From: Priapulus caudatus
Taxonomy: Eukaryota; Priapulida; Priapulimorpha; Priapulimorphida; Priapulidae
Direction of reading: 5' to 3'
Length of the DNA stretch: 43,966 nucleotides
Assembly (NCBI RefSeq): GCF_000485595.1
Contig: NW_014577233.1
Coordinates: 116,214-160,179, forward strand
Shown: piece by piece, positions 34,016 to 43,198 of the stretch
Layout of the letters: each line of letters begins with the position of its first letter
Numbering within the stretch: position 1 is the stretch's first letter
Position numbers and translations under genes: made by a program
Notes under the pieces: generated by a model
What the model saw: only the letters and a program-made list of their open reading frames with translations
What the model was told of the DNA's origin: nothing
Database searches by the model: none

Positions 34016-34553
34016 GTACAATATCCGCAAAGATTTTCACGTGATTTTGTGCGCGAGTGCGTTTGTATGCAGTAGATTTAATCGGAAATATTCAGTGCTA
34101 TCAGAAGTATATATCGCATATAATGTACGTGACTTATATTTCTGGTATCATTTATAATTTAATTTTGTTCTAAGGATCTTGTTTCCGAGCCCTAGGTCTC
34201 GTTAAAATAGATTTTTACTAGCAGGTTCTTGATGATGGCTAAAAAAAATATAGGAAATCGATTGCAGAACTTGTGAAATTTAAATTGTGGACGGAGATTG
34301 GCTACTGAAATTGTGGATGCATTCACGGTGCGCGTTGTAATTTGTCAAAGTGAATGCCAAAATGCAAGTGCAGTGCTGGTTGTTTGACCACGAAAATTAA
34401 ATGGGAACACAACCAATGCTGTTTATCTATTATTTTCGTGGATATAATTGTCAACCAGGCCTGATGATGATTATGACATGACCGCTATGCCTGCTTTGTA
34501 GCAGGACAAACAATTTGTTAGGTGGTGGGAGGGGTGGGTAATTATCAGGTAAT
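34016..34553 (+). other. Vigilin intron 1, left part
   Basis: AT-rich intron sequence with no repeat recognised before the MITE at 34554. The segment 35061-35327 between the two intron 1 MITEs is also plain. Confidence 0.6.
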
Positions 34554-35060
34554 CAGGGCTCAATTTTAACAGTCGTCCGGTCGTCCGTGACGACTGGATT
34601 TTCTCTCGGGCAACTACAAATTGCTTCCGTGGTTGTCCGGTGTCCAACCTCTAAATTAATTTTGAAATTTTTTTTTAAATTTGTTAATTTTCAATTTTTG
34701 CTCATCTGTGACTTGACACAGTGTTAATGTAAATGTTATGAGATAAATTTCATGCAACTTTTAATTACTATTATTATACGTCATTTATCCCAGCATCATT
34801 TACCACATTACACAATATTTTATTCTCTTCATATAATGAGTGAAACAATGCGAATGGCCATGTCTGCTGTCACTGCAATACGTACAAAATGTACATGATT
34901 AGGCCTTTTGCTTTACAGCACTGAGCATCACGTGAGCAGAGCGCATGCAGCACATGTTTAAATAATATCCGGACAACCAAAACTCTTGAGGGACAACCAT
35001 ATGCTACTCTCTTGGTTGTCCTCCGGACAACCCCCAAAAAAACCTTAAAATTGAGCACTG
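34554..35060. mobile_element. MITE, CAGkGCTCAATTTTAA termini, 6-bp TSD
   Basis: The left end CAGGGCTCAATTTTAA is inverted at the right as TTAAAATTGAGCACTG. Both sides carry GGTAAT (34548-34553 and 35061-35066), a 6-bp duplication. Inverted GTTGTCCGG and GGACAACC words lie inside. It sits in vigilin intron 1. Confidence 0.88.
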
Positions 35061-35327
35061 GGTAATGTTATGAACATAGTGCTTGTGTGTCTACTTAAAT
35101 CCACAAGTCTTCGCTGTGGCTGCTAGTGGAGTGGTGTGCTATGGTTACTGTTTACATAGATCTAGTGAATGGCTTAAGTAGAGGAGTTTGCAAGAATTAA
35201 TTACCATTTTAATTACTCTACAGTTCCTGTTGATGCGGTAGTTGATCTACAGTCTAGCGAGGCAACCCGTAAATGTACATATCAGGCTGAAGTATTTGAT
35301 ATAATGCGAATGTAGCAATAGCATATT

Positions 35328-35648
35328 CAGGGGTAGAAATTAACTTTTGAACACGGAGTCCAACGGACGGACTCCCTACCCTCAAAAAGAGTCGCAGTCT
35401 GGGGTTCAAAATTAAAGATATTAACAATAACGCATACATTGCTTATTTTTAAGACTCATGCGGTTGCACGTCTGCCAAATTTTCTTTGGACATTAGCTGA
35501 AAAAATACGGTAGTTCCACGAGGCTAGTTAGTATGGCAGAATTTTCACAGAGTCACACAGACTCCTGCATATATGTCAAATCAGGGAGTCCGACAGTAAA
35601 TCAGGGAGGGAGTATTTGACTCCGGACTCCCGTTAATTTCGCACCCTG
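35328..35648. mobile_element. MITE, CAGGG...GAAATTAAC termini, 5-bp TSD, copy 1
   Basis: The left end CAGGGGTAGAAATTAAC pairs with the right end GTTAATTTCGCACCCTG. ATATT flanks both sides (35323-35327 and 35649-35653). Inside, GACTCC and GGAGTC words are inverted around the centre. A close relative lies at 38468-38818. Its right end is only 36 bases from the start of vigilin exon 2. Confidence 0.88.
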
Positions 35649-35684
35649 ATATTGATGGTGAGGCGTATTTCTGTACTATGTTAG

Positions 35685-35826
35685 GGCCGCGCCTACCAAG
35701 AAACCAGAGCCGACCTACATGGAGGCATTCCCACCTCTGGTGGCGCAACCCAAGAGCGCAAACTTCCAGACGAACATTGGCCAATGGAACCAGAAGATGG
35801 CTGTCAGGACGACCCAAGTCACTCAG
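35685..35826 (+). CDS. HDLBP: Vigilin, coding exon 2
   Basis: The exon lies between acceptor TACTATGTTAG and donor CAG|GTATGT (GT at 35827). It is 142 nt: one base completes the arginine of exon 1, then 47 codons. The protein reads AAPTKKPEPTYMEAFPPLV and ends RTTQVTQ. The PTYxxAFPPL block and the later W-N-x-K and xTQV pattern match the conserved N-terminal region of animal vigilins, which precedes the KH domains. It is flanked within 40 bases by MITEs on both sides. Confidence 0.9.
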
Positions 35827-35847
35827 GTATGTCAGCTAAGCCTTCTA

Positions 35848-36041
35848 CTGTATACGCTGTATATTTCGCGGTGGTTTAGTTTTCGCGACTTTCGCGAACG
35901 CGTCCCCGACCGCGAATACTTCATACCGAATAATACCGAATAAGTCATAATTCACCGACCACGAAATGAACCACTCGCGAAATTGTCCGTCAAGTCTGAA
36001 TTCGCGAAAATATCTGTACGCGAAAAATATGGCGTATACAG
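35848..36041. mobile_element. MITE of the CTGTATACGC...TTCGCG family, copy 2
   Basis: CTGTATACGCTGTATATTTC is inverted at the right as a CGCGAAAAATATGGCGTATACAG-like end (GGCGTATACAG at 36031-36041). Flanks TA and CA suggest a possible dinucleotide target. It starts 21 bases past the exon 2 donor. Confidence 0.82.
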
Positions 36042-36355
36042 CATGTTGACGTGACGATGGTTGCTATCATCGCGTAACTGCGTGGCCAACACAGTTGCGA
36101 CGAATAGTGCGACCAACCAGCAGCCCCAACACCCCAAGTACGTCCACCGTCAAAACATTCATCGCTGGCACCGCAGGAGGAAATTGCATTGCAGTGGGGT
36201 TGTAGCTACCAGTAGTGCTTAGGCATTTTAATAGATACAACTCCATTCAATACTGCCACAGACATTACTGCCACTGCCAAAACACCACCAGGTGTTAAGC
36301 GTGTGGCACTAGCATATGATCATAGGTAACGATTCCCTGTATGTCACACCTACAG
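36042..36355 (+). other. Rest of vigilin intron 2, with exon 3 acceptor look-alike at 36287-36312
   Basis: The words CCAG|GTGTTAAGCGTG and GGCACTAG at 36288-36312 resemble the true exon 3 start (CAG|GTGTTCAGCGTGCCACTAG, 36353-36374) 61 bases downstream. No other feature is seen. Confidence 0.6.
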
Positions 36356-36470
36356 GTGTTCAGCGTGCCACTAGAGGAGCGGCGATACAAAGAGATGGAG
36401 ATGGGCGAGCAGAAGTTTGGCATGCAGAGCGAGCAGGCAAAGAAATGCACCGACATTATGCAACGCACCG
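36356..36470 (+). CDS. HDLBP: Vigilin, coding exon 3 (first half of KH1)
   Basis: The exon is 115 nt, with acceptor CACACCTACAG and donor ACCG|GTACGT (GT at 36471). It starts in phase 0 and leaves one base. It encodes VFSVPLEERRYKE, then an M/E/Q-rich segment and QAKKCTDIMQRTG. The VPLEER block and the CxxIMQRTG helix are strongly conserved in vigilin KH1, a degenerate KH domain without a classical GxxG loop. The last base G joins GT of exon 4 to give glycine. Confidence 0.93.
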
Positions 36471-36534
36471 GTACGTAAGCGCAGCATTCCGATTACTCAT
36501 CCACGGCAACCATGGCAAGTGCTACCAGGATTGC

Positions 36535-37965
36535 CCCTCTTTACTCCAGGGCTAGGGTTTCCCTACCTCAACAACAGCTAGAGCCCGGTGCGTTGCCCTC
36601 CTTCTTCAGGGCTAGGGTTTCCCTACCTCAACAACAGCTAGAGCCCGCTGTGGTTGCCCCTCCTTACTTCAGGGCTAGGGGTTTCCCCTACTGCAACAAC
36701 AGCTAGAGCCGCTGTGGTTGCCCTCCTTACTTCAGGGCTAGGGTTTCCCTACCGCAACAACAGCTAGAGCCGCTGTGGTTGCCCTCCTTACTTCAGGGCT
36801 AGGGTTTCCCTACTGCAACAACAGCTAGACACTGGGGGGTGCCCTCGTATTCAGGGTTAAGGGTTTCCCTACCGCAACAACAGCTAGAGTCGCTTATGGT
36901 CTGCCTCCTTACTTCAGGTCGTAGGTTCCTGCCGCAAGAACAGCTAGAGCACTGTTGCGTCTTGCCCGCCTTCTTCAGGAGTTAGGTGGGGTTCCGGAAC
37001 CTCAACAACAGCTTAACAGCCTGGGGTTGCCTCTTACTTCAGGGTTAGGTTTCCATACCCGCAACAACAGCTAGAGCGCTGTGATTTATTTTTCCTCCTG
37101 ACTTAAAGGCTAGGGTGTCCTACCTCAACACAGCTAGAAGCCGCTGTGGGTTGCCCTCCGTATGGCGGGTTAGGGTTTCCCGACTGCGACAACAGCGAGA
37201 GCCGCGGTGGTGGCACTCGGTAATTTCAGGTTAGGGTTGCCTACCGCACAAACAACAGCTAGAGCGCTGTGGTTGCGCCTCCTTACTTAGGGTTAGGGTT
37301 TCCGTCTGCCAAATGATGGAGTTCTTAGAGCCGCTGTGGTTGCCTCCTTTACTCTCGTAGGGCTGAGGGGTTCCCTACAGGCTAACGAAACAGCGTGAGC
37401 GATGTGTGGTTGTCCTCCTTAGGCTTCAGGGCTAGGGTTCCTACCAGCAACAGCAGCTAGAGACGATGTGGTTTTGCCCGCTTATTCGGGCAGGGTTTCC
37501 CTACCGCAACAACAGCTAGAGCCGCTGTGGTTGCCCTCCTTACTTCAGGGCTAGGGTTTCCCTACCTCAACAACAGCTAGAGCCGCTGTGGTTGCCCTCC
37601 TTACTTCAGGGTTAGGGTTTCCCTACCTCAACATCAGCTAAGGAGCCGCTGTGGTTGCCCTCCTGTACTGCAGGCTAGGTGTCCTACAGCAACAACAGCT
37701 AGAGCCGATGTTGGTTGCCTGCCTTTACTTCAGGGCTGAGGGTTTCCATACAGCAACAAGCAGAGCGATGTGGTTGGCCCTCCTTACTCAGGGCTAGGTT
37801 TCCCGACCTCAACACGCTAGAGCACGGTGGTTGCCCTCCTTACTTCAGGGCCTAGGGTTTCCTACTGCAACAACAGCTAGAGCCGCTGCTGGTTGCCTCC
37901 GTACTCGGGTAGTTTTCCCTACCTCAACAACAGCTAAAGCCACTGTGGTTGCCCTCACCTGCTTG
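36535..37965. repeat. ~61-bp minisatellite in vigilin intron 3
   Basis: About 23 copies of a unit containing CCCTCCTTACTTCAGGGCTA, GGGTTTCCCTACC and CAACAACAGCTAGAGCC. Clean copies lie at the left (about 36541-36830) and at about 37495-37620; copies between and after are full of one-base losses and gains. Each unit contains a pyrimidine-rich stretch ending in CAG that resembles a 3' splice site, and a CTAGGGTTT or TTAGGGTTT word. Confidence 0.95.
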
Positions 37966-38467
37966 CAGTGCCTCGATAATTTGCCGCCTGTGAGCGAAAA
38001 CAGTTTTGTGTGAGATGCTCAGCAGGGGTCGAAATAAACGAATCTTATTTTGGAGTCAGCTATCTGATTTGACGTCAGCAGGGGTCTGTGCGACTCCCTG
38101 GAAATTCTGCTATGCATACCCAGAAATCTGAAAACATTGCACTGCTTTGAGTGTTTTGAAATCTGCAGGTAATGTAATAATTTGGGTCATTCCCGCTGTT
38201 CCTTTCACTGGGGCGGGGAATACTTTCTCGTGGCGTTTAGCGTTTATGCGTTGTCGCCGTGTTTCATTATGATATTCGCACAGCAGGCATCTTCATTTTG
38301 TTACGAAATCCAACGCTTGACACGGGGAAATCCATCAATAGTCAATTGCATCCCCCGGCATAGTTACAGAAAGCTGCACATGGGGTAATGTATGCTTAGA
38401 GAGAAGAAGCGGGGCACTTAATGCGTACATACTTGCGTATTCGTGTATGGGCTGCTGCACTAGTAAG
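37966..38467 (+). other. Vigilin intron 3 sequence with MITE fragments
   Basis: A short fragment near 38024-38110 with CAGGGGTCGAAATAAAC resembles the terminus of the 35328/38468 MITE family. No coding exon is recognised. Confidence 0.5.
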
Positions 38468-38818
38468 CAGGGGTAGAAATTAACTTTTGAACAAGGTAGT
38501 CGGACTCCCTGCCCTCAAAAAGAGGGACTCCGCAGCAAAATCAGGGAGTCCGCAGTCTGAAGTTCAAAATTAAAGATATTAACAATAACGCATACATGTG
38601 ATTATTTTGAAGATATATGCGGTTGCAAGTCGGCCAAATTTTCTTTGGACATTTGCTGAAAAAAATACGGTATTTCCGCGAGACGTGCTCTGGAACAAAC
38701 TAGTTAGTATAGCAGAATTTTCAGGAAGTCACACGGACTCCTGCATATGTCAAATCAGGGAGTCCGACAGTAAATCGGGGAGTATTTGACTCCGGACTCG
38801 CGTTAATTTCGCACCCTG
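38468..38818. mobile_element. MITE, CAGGG...GAAATTAAC termini, 6-bp TSD, copy 2
   Basis: Same family and orientation as 35328-35648, sharing AAAGATATTAACAATAACGC, GCCAAATTTTCTTTGGACAT and the terminal repeats. AGTAAG flanks both sides (38462-38467 and 38819-38824). Confidence 0.9.
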
Positions 38819-38841
38819 AGTAAGCGTGCGTTCTGACTTCT

Positions 38842-39366
38842 TATCGATTTTTGGTATGCCAGTGCTGCTATGGCTCTTTAGTCTGGATTCAGGAACCTGT
38901 GCTAACCTGTTCGTACGAACACCCCACGCACGTGTCTTGAATGCCAACTAAAGTTGTGCGTGAGGTGTTCTAAATTTTCTGCGTACGCATTTCTTTTTGA
39001 ATCCGGCGCTGAGATCACTAGTGCATGCTGCTAGTTGCGTGCTGGGGTGGATTTTTTACGGGCCTGTGGGGCCTGCTGGTATTAGAAATGTCAGGCCCGT
39101 GCCTTAAAATACGGGCATCGGGCCCGCGGGCCCGTTAGGATTTCGAACCCTGCCCTGAGTAAGCAATTAATTTCAAATTTAACGACGCTTGTTGCAAGTG
39201 ACGTATCCAATTAGTTCATACGTTGCCATAGGCAACTTGTTCTCAGAAAAATACATTTCAATAACACACACCTCACTCTACCCACACCCCGCTTTAGTAA
39301 ATGATTGACAATGTAAATCATAGATGTCATTTCTTACACACAAACATGATTGCATCAGCCGCCTAC
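38842..39366 (+). other. Intronic segment, no exon recognised
   Basis: It contains a GC-rich inverted patch with GGGCCCGCGGGCCC (39121-39134) ending CGAACCCTG, probably one end of a decayed transposon. It is the left part of a 1-kb block bounded by a 21-bp direct repeat (38821-38841 and 39855-39875). Confidence 0.45.
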
Positions 39367-39453
39367 CTTCTTGATAGTGGCGCCACCTTTGCCAATGACG
39401 TTCTTGTGAAACTGTTTGAAAATCGGCACTTGTACTTGATAGTTACTCTCAAC
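39367..39453 (-). CDS. HDLBP: Vigilin KH exon on the opposite strand, inside vigilin intron 3
   Basis: Read on the minus strand, this 87-nt segment has a good acceptor (TTTCTGTTCCCATCAG) and a donor AAG|GTAGGC, both phase 0. It encodes 29 residues with VQVPIFKQFHKNVIGKGG followed by ATIKK. This is the start of a KH domain with an intact GKGG (GxxG) loop. It matches the central vigilin KH repeat that follows a VENxYxxxVP motif, which in the normal gene lies far downstream of exons 1-6. Its presence here, reversed, means a rearranged exon copy or an inverted piece of assembly. It is open and undamaged. No partner exons were found next to it in 38842-39854. Confidence 0.85.
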
Positions 39454-39884
39454 CTGATGGGAACAGAAACCAACAATTTTGTTAAAGCGATTACGTCACC
39501 GTAAATAGTAAAAAATATTTCCACTTTTTCACAAAATATAAGTAATTCTGTTCACATTTTATGGTTAAATTGCTGCATTATACTTCCTATTTTACTATAT
39601 TGTTCGATGTGAATATTAACTGTGACCGCATACATAGCCGCTATGAGCGGAAGCAATTAATGGTGGAACATTAATTCAAATCGTCCAGGTTTTGGATTTT
39701 TACTAGTTGAAAGAAACAATCTTAATCAGGTAAGCATTTGACGATTTGTTTAAGTCCCGTTAGTTCTTACTTTAATGTAAAAAAATGACTATTTTTTTTA
39801 CAAATTTTACCATAGAAAATTCGTGACGTAGTCCCTTTAAATGGTCGCTGAGTGTAAGCGTGCGTTCTGACTTCTCTCTTGCAG
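39454..39884 (+). other. End of vigilin intron 3
   Basis: AT-rich sequence leading to the acceptor at 39884. It includes the second copy (39855-39875) of the 21-bp direct repeat. Confidence 0.6.
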
Positions 39885-40000
39885 GTGCAGTCATCGAGAT
39901 GAGTTTGAACAGGGACAAGAGCATGACGTTTGTCGTGACTGGCCGCGTGGACGCCGTCATGAAAGCTCGCAGACTCATCATCAGCCAACTGCAAACACAG
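39885..40000 (+). CDS. HDLBP: Vigilin, coding exon 4 (second half of KH1)
   Basis: This 116-nt exon has acceptor TTCTCTCTTGCAG and donor CAG|GTCAGT (GT at 40001). Two bases complete the glycine split with exon 3, then 38 codons encode AVIEMSLNRDKSMTFVV, TGRVDAVMKARR and LIISQLQTQ. The TGxxDAVMKAR helix and QLQTQ ending match the end of vigilin KH1. Phase is 0 at the right end, compatible with exon 5. Confidence 0.93.
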
Positions 40001-40042
40001 GTCAGTGCGTGCGTGCGGACGTGCGTGCGTGTGTGGGGATAC

Positions 40043-40342
40043 CAGGGATGCCAACCACTACGATTTATCGTATTTTTATACGAATTCTATTCCTTTTGCA
40101 CCACTACGACCAGTTTGTATCAAACTACGAATTTCACTGTGATCGAAATAATATTATTTTTTTCAATTATTGTCATTTTTGACTCTCAGAATGCAGGAAA
40201 TTGCATCTCAGAATCAAAATTTTTTTTGGGGGGGGGGCATGTCTGACCCCTCCTAGCAAACTCGGGTCACTACGTGACCCTCAAACTACTAATTTGATGG
40301 CCAGAAACTACAGATTGCTTCAATGTTGTTTGGGCATCTCTG
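40043..40342. mobile_element. MITE, CAGrGATGCCAAC termini, 6-bp TSD
   Basis: Second member of the family at 2103-2493, reversed. GGATAC flanks both sides (40037-40042 and 40343-40348). The left end is CAGGGATGCCAACCACTACG and the right end GGGCATCTCTG. It lies 42 bases past the exon 4 donor. The segment 40349-40500 after it has no feature I recognise. Confidence 0.9.
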
Positions 40343-40504
40343 GGATACTGGCTAGTTGGCAAGGCAGGGTGTAGCAACAATTTAAAACAAGGCAGCCCAA
40401 TCTAATAGTGATGTAATATAAATGCTGATAAAGTCCATCTCATCTTCTAAGCATCACCGTCTCTATCCATAAAGAGCGCACTGTACATGCTATAGTCCCC
40501 CCCC

Positions 40505-40752
40505 CCCCCGCGTGCGGGTGGGCGGGCAGGCTTGCGGCGTGCGTGCGTGCGTGCCGGGCGGGCTTGCGTGCGTGCGTGCCGTGCGTGGCGGGCGCGCGGG
40601 CGGCTTGCGAGCGTGCGTGCGGGCGGGCGGGCGGCGGCGTGCGAGCTGTGCAGTGCGTGCGTGCGAAGCGTGCGTGCGGGCGTGCGTGCGGGCGGGGCGT
40701 GCGAGCGTGCGTGCGGGCGGGCGGCGCGGTCGGCGTGCGAGCGTGCGTGCGG
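40505..40752. repeat. GC-rich GTGCG/GGGC compound repeat
   Basis: Irregular GCGTGCGTGC and GGGCGGGC units follow a C-run at 40497-40509. Arginine/alanine/cysteine-rich frames on both strands are repeat artefacts. G-rich groups could form quadruplexes on the plus strand. Confidence 0.92.
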
Positions 40753-40775
40753 CGCCGTGGAAATAGAGACATGGG

Positions 40776-40800
40776 ACAGCTGCAGACACAGGTCAGTGTT
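40776..40800 (+). repeat. Partial duplicate of vigilin exon 4 donor edge
   Basis: AGCTGCAGACACAG|GTCAGTG at 40779-40799 matches the exon 4 end AACTGCAAACACAG|GTCAGTG (39988-40007 region) at 19 of 21 positions, including the donor. It encodes the same QLQTQ. The GC-rich repeats before it also resemble the GTGCG tract after the true donor. Confidence 0.65.
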
Positions 40801-40921
40801 TATAGTTTCGTATGGCGGGTGGCGTGTTACGCTCGCTACGATGAGGAAATCAAGCGGGCAGGATAGACACAACGTAGCGGTTAATCGTCATCCCGTCTCT
40901 TCCCTTCCTCCTCCTGCACAG

Positions 40922-41138
40922 GCAAGCATCACCATCCCCATCCTAAGGAGGCACGACAGACCCTTCTGCTGGCAATGGCCGGAGCGGAAGGCTGACGCAG
41001 CTGTGATGCTGAGACGGCGACGAAGATTCAGATTCCGCGTCAGGACGAAAGATGTCGGATGCTGTGGCGCAATCCAGTCGGAACAAAGGAGGGATCGACA
41101 AGGCTCGCAGCGAGATTCAACTCATATCTGACGAACAG
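40922..41138 (+). CDS. HDLBP: Vigilin, coding exon 5 (KH2), frame broken by indels
   Basis: The acceptor is CTCCTGCACAG and the donor CAG|GTAGGGG (GT at 41139). Three vigilin-like pieces appear in order but in three different frames: ASITIPI at the start, ETATKIQIPRQDE from 41011, and GIDKARSEIQLISDEQ at the end. These are the start strand, the conserved TATKIQIPR strand and the last helix of KH2. The GxxG loop area is unreadable. The length is 217 nt, one base off a multiple of three. Adjacent sequence to the right is a minisatellite riddled with indels, so read error is more likely than a real pseudogene, but the sequence alone cannot decide. Confidence 0.8.
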
Positions 41139-41750
41139 GTAGGGGATTTAGTGAAGTAATGATTGTATTGTTCTTTAGAACATGTAGGGGAGTTAGTGAA
41201 GTAATATGTATTGTCGCTTTCCAACACAGGTAGGGGAATTAGTGAAGTAATATGTTGATTGTCGGCTTTTGAAGCAGGTAGGCGGAGTTAGTAAAAGTAA
41301 TATTTATATTGGGTTTTTTTTTTTTCTTTTCGAACACGGTAGGGGAGTTAGTGAGGTAATATTATATTGTCGCTTCTCGATACAGGTAGGGAGTTACATG
41401 AGTAATATTAGTATTGTTGCTTTTAGAAGAGTGTAGGGGAGTACTGAAGTAGATATTTTATTGTCGCTCTTCGAACAGGTAGGAGTTAGTGAAGTAATAT
41501 TCGTATTGTCGCTTTTCGAACAGGTAGGGGAGTTAGTGAAGTAATATTGTAATTGTCGCTTTCGAACAGCTAGAGGAGTTAAGTGAAGTAATATTGTATT
41601 GTCGCTATTCGGAACAGGTAGGTGGAGTTAGTGAAGTAATATTGGTAATGTCGCTTTCCGAGCAGCGCTAGAAGAGTTAGTGAATAATATTGTATTGTCG
41701 CTTTGCGGAACAGTTTAGAGGAGTTAGTGTAATATTGTATTGTCGCTTTC
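41139..41750. repeat. 45-bp minisatellite repeating the exon 5 donor, ragged copy
   Basis: About 13 imperfect units of the form GAACAG-GTAGGGGAGTTAGTGAAG, then TAATATTGTATTGTCGCTTTC. The array begins exactly at the exon 5/intron 5 junction, and each unit carries six to eight bases of exon 5 plus its donor. One-base indels are frequent. Clean copies of the same unit fill 43715-43966. The segment 41751-41881 completes intron 5 with a normal acceptor. Confidence 0.95.
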
Positions 41751-41881
41751 ATATAATTTTCCTCATTTTAAAATGAAGACAGTTCAAATGTTCAATTGCA
41801 GTATGACGTCTTACCTTTAGGTAGAAGTTTTAAAGGTAAGGTAGCAGTTAGGTAATCAGGTGAATGTTTAACCTGTTTCAG

Positions 41882-42097
41882 GCGAAACTTGCCTTTGAGC
41901 GCGTTCCTGTCTCCAAGATCTACCATCCCTTCGTCTGCGGACCACACAATAAGAACCTTCATGCCATCGCAGAGCAGACGGGCGCCAAAATCAACGTGCC
42001 GCCCCCTAGTGTCATGAAAGACGAGATAACGGTCGCCGGAGAGAAGGAAGGCGTGCTGAAGGCCGTCAAAATCATCAACGACATCTATGATGAGAAG
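41882..42097 (+). CDS. HDLBP: Vigilin, coding exon 6 (KH3)
   Basis: This 216-nt exon is phase 0 on both sides, with acceptor TAACCTGTTTCAG and donor AAG|GTGAGC (GT at 42098). Its 72 residues begin AKLAFERVPVSKIYHPFVCG, with a GPHN segment where KH domains have GxxG, followed by AIAEQTGAKINVPPPS, TVAGEKEGV and INDIYDEK. The HPFxxGPxN and INxPPPSV patterns are diagnostic of vigilin KH3. The reading frame is intact. The expected next residues (a lysine cluster then a TxxVE strand) are seen in the duplicated exon edges at 43541 and 43672. Confidence 0.95.
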
Positions 42098-43198
42098 GTG
42101 AGCTTGTACGACGTCACGGCTTCGTCCCTAGAAACGATATCTATAGGTGGCTGTCTCGTACACGGCTGTACCGTGTCTTGGAGACTACCGCTGTTTCAAC
42201 TGTTTCGTGTGATGACTATTTCGTTAGCTGCGTTGTGATAATTACAGTAATTTCTTCATGCTTGGCGGTTTCTTTTTGCTGGAACTTGAACCCTGGTTGC
42301 AAAGTTCTTTCAGCAGCATCTTACGCTGGCATTGTTAGCTTATAAGTAAAGGGTTTGTAGCCACTGGCAGGGTTCGTAGCGGGTCTTCCAAAGTCTTATA
42401 AGTACTTATTTTGCCAAAAATAAAATAAGGGCCCTTATTAGTACTTTTTTTGGTGAAATCTTAGAAAAGTACTTAATAGTTCTTATTTTTTGCCAAAGGA
42501 CAAATTGTTTTATAAACTGTTCTCGACTTAGAGTAAGAATTGTTGTATATATATAACACAGAATAATTAAATCTGCTGTGCAATTCTGTATATAAATATT
42601 TAATTATTAGTGTACTTTAATAGTCGTGCAAAAAAGTCTTATTTTGGCCTCCAGAAAGGGTCTTATAAGTCCTTATTTCAACATGTGTCTTACTACTATG
42701 AACGGTTCGAATCTTTATCTCGACAGGTTGCCCTACGCAGAACTATCGTATTGTGTATCTGTGAGGTTCAATTCTTATCTCCACACATTTTTCTACACAG
42801 ACGAACCATCGTATTGTGTATCTGTGAGGTTCAATCCCTTTATCTTTTTTTTACCTGCGCCAAGGAGGTTGTGTTTTCGCCCCTGTTAGTTTGTTGGTTT
42901 GTCTGTCAACAGGATATCTCAAAATGTTACGGACGGATTTTGATGGAATTTTTTGGACGGGTTGGTCCCAACAATTAGGCCAACAACCAATCGATTAGAT
43001 TTTGTTTTTTTTTGTAGATTTTTTTTGTGGGAAAGACTTCGGGCGCATTCAAAATTCATCAAAAAGAAATCCTGGATCTTTTGCTCTTTTTTTCAAATTT
43101 CTGAAAATGTTATCAAACTATATATATTGGGTGTACAGAGGTTTGCTATCTCTGATTGCTCTTGTCATCTATATTGTTCGTTACATTTTCCTTTGCAC
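42098..43198 (+). other. Vigilin intron 6 with transposon fragments
   Basis: At 42378-42690 there is a decayed element with CAGGGTTCGTAGCGGGTCTT at the left and repeated TCTTATAAGTACTTATTTTG words. At about 42755-42835, two tandem copies of a CATCGTATTGTGTATCTGTG unit occur. At about 42855-42960 there is a piece beginning GCCAAGGAGGTTGTG that looks like a dispersed repeat. No exon is recognised. Confidence 0.55.

Noticed and set aside
40440-40872. Arginine/alanine-rich overlapping frames on both strands
   Set aside because: They arise from the GTGCG/GGGC repeat and lack splice support.
42700-42712. tRNA B-box-like GGTTCGAATC
   Set aside because: There is no A-box, cloverleaf or acceptor stem around it, so neither a tRNA nor a tRNA-derived SINE can be supported.
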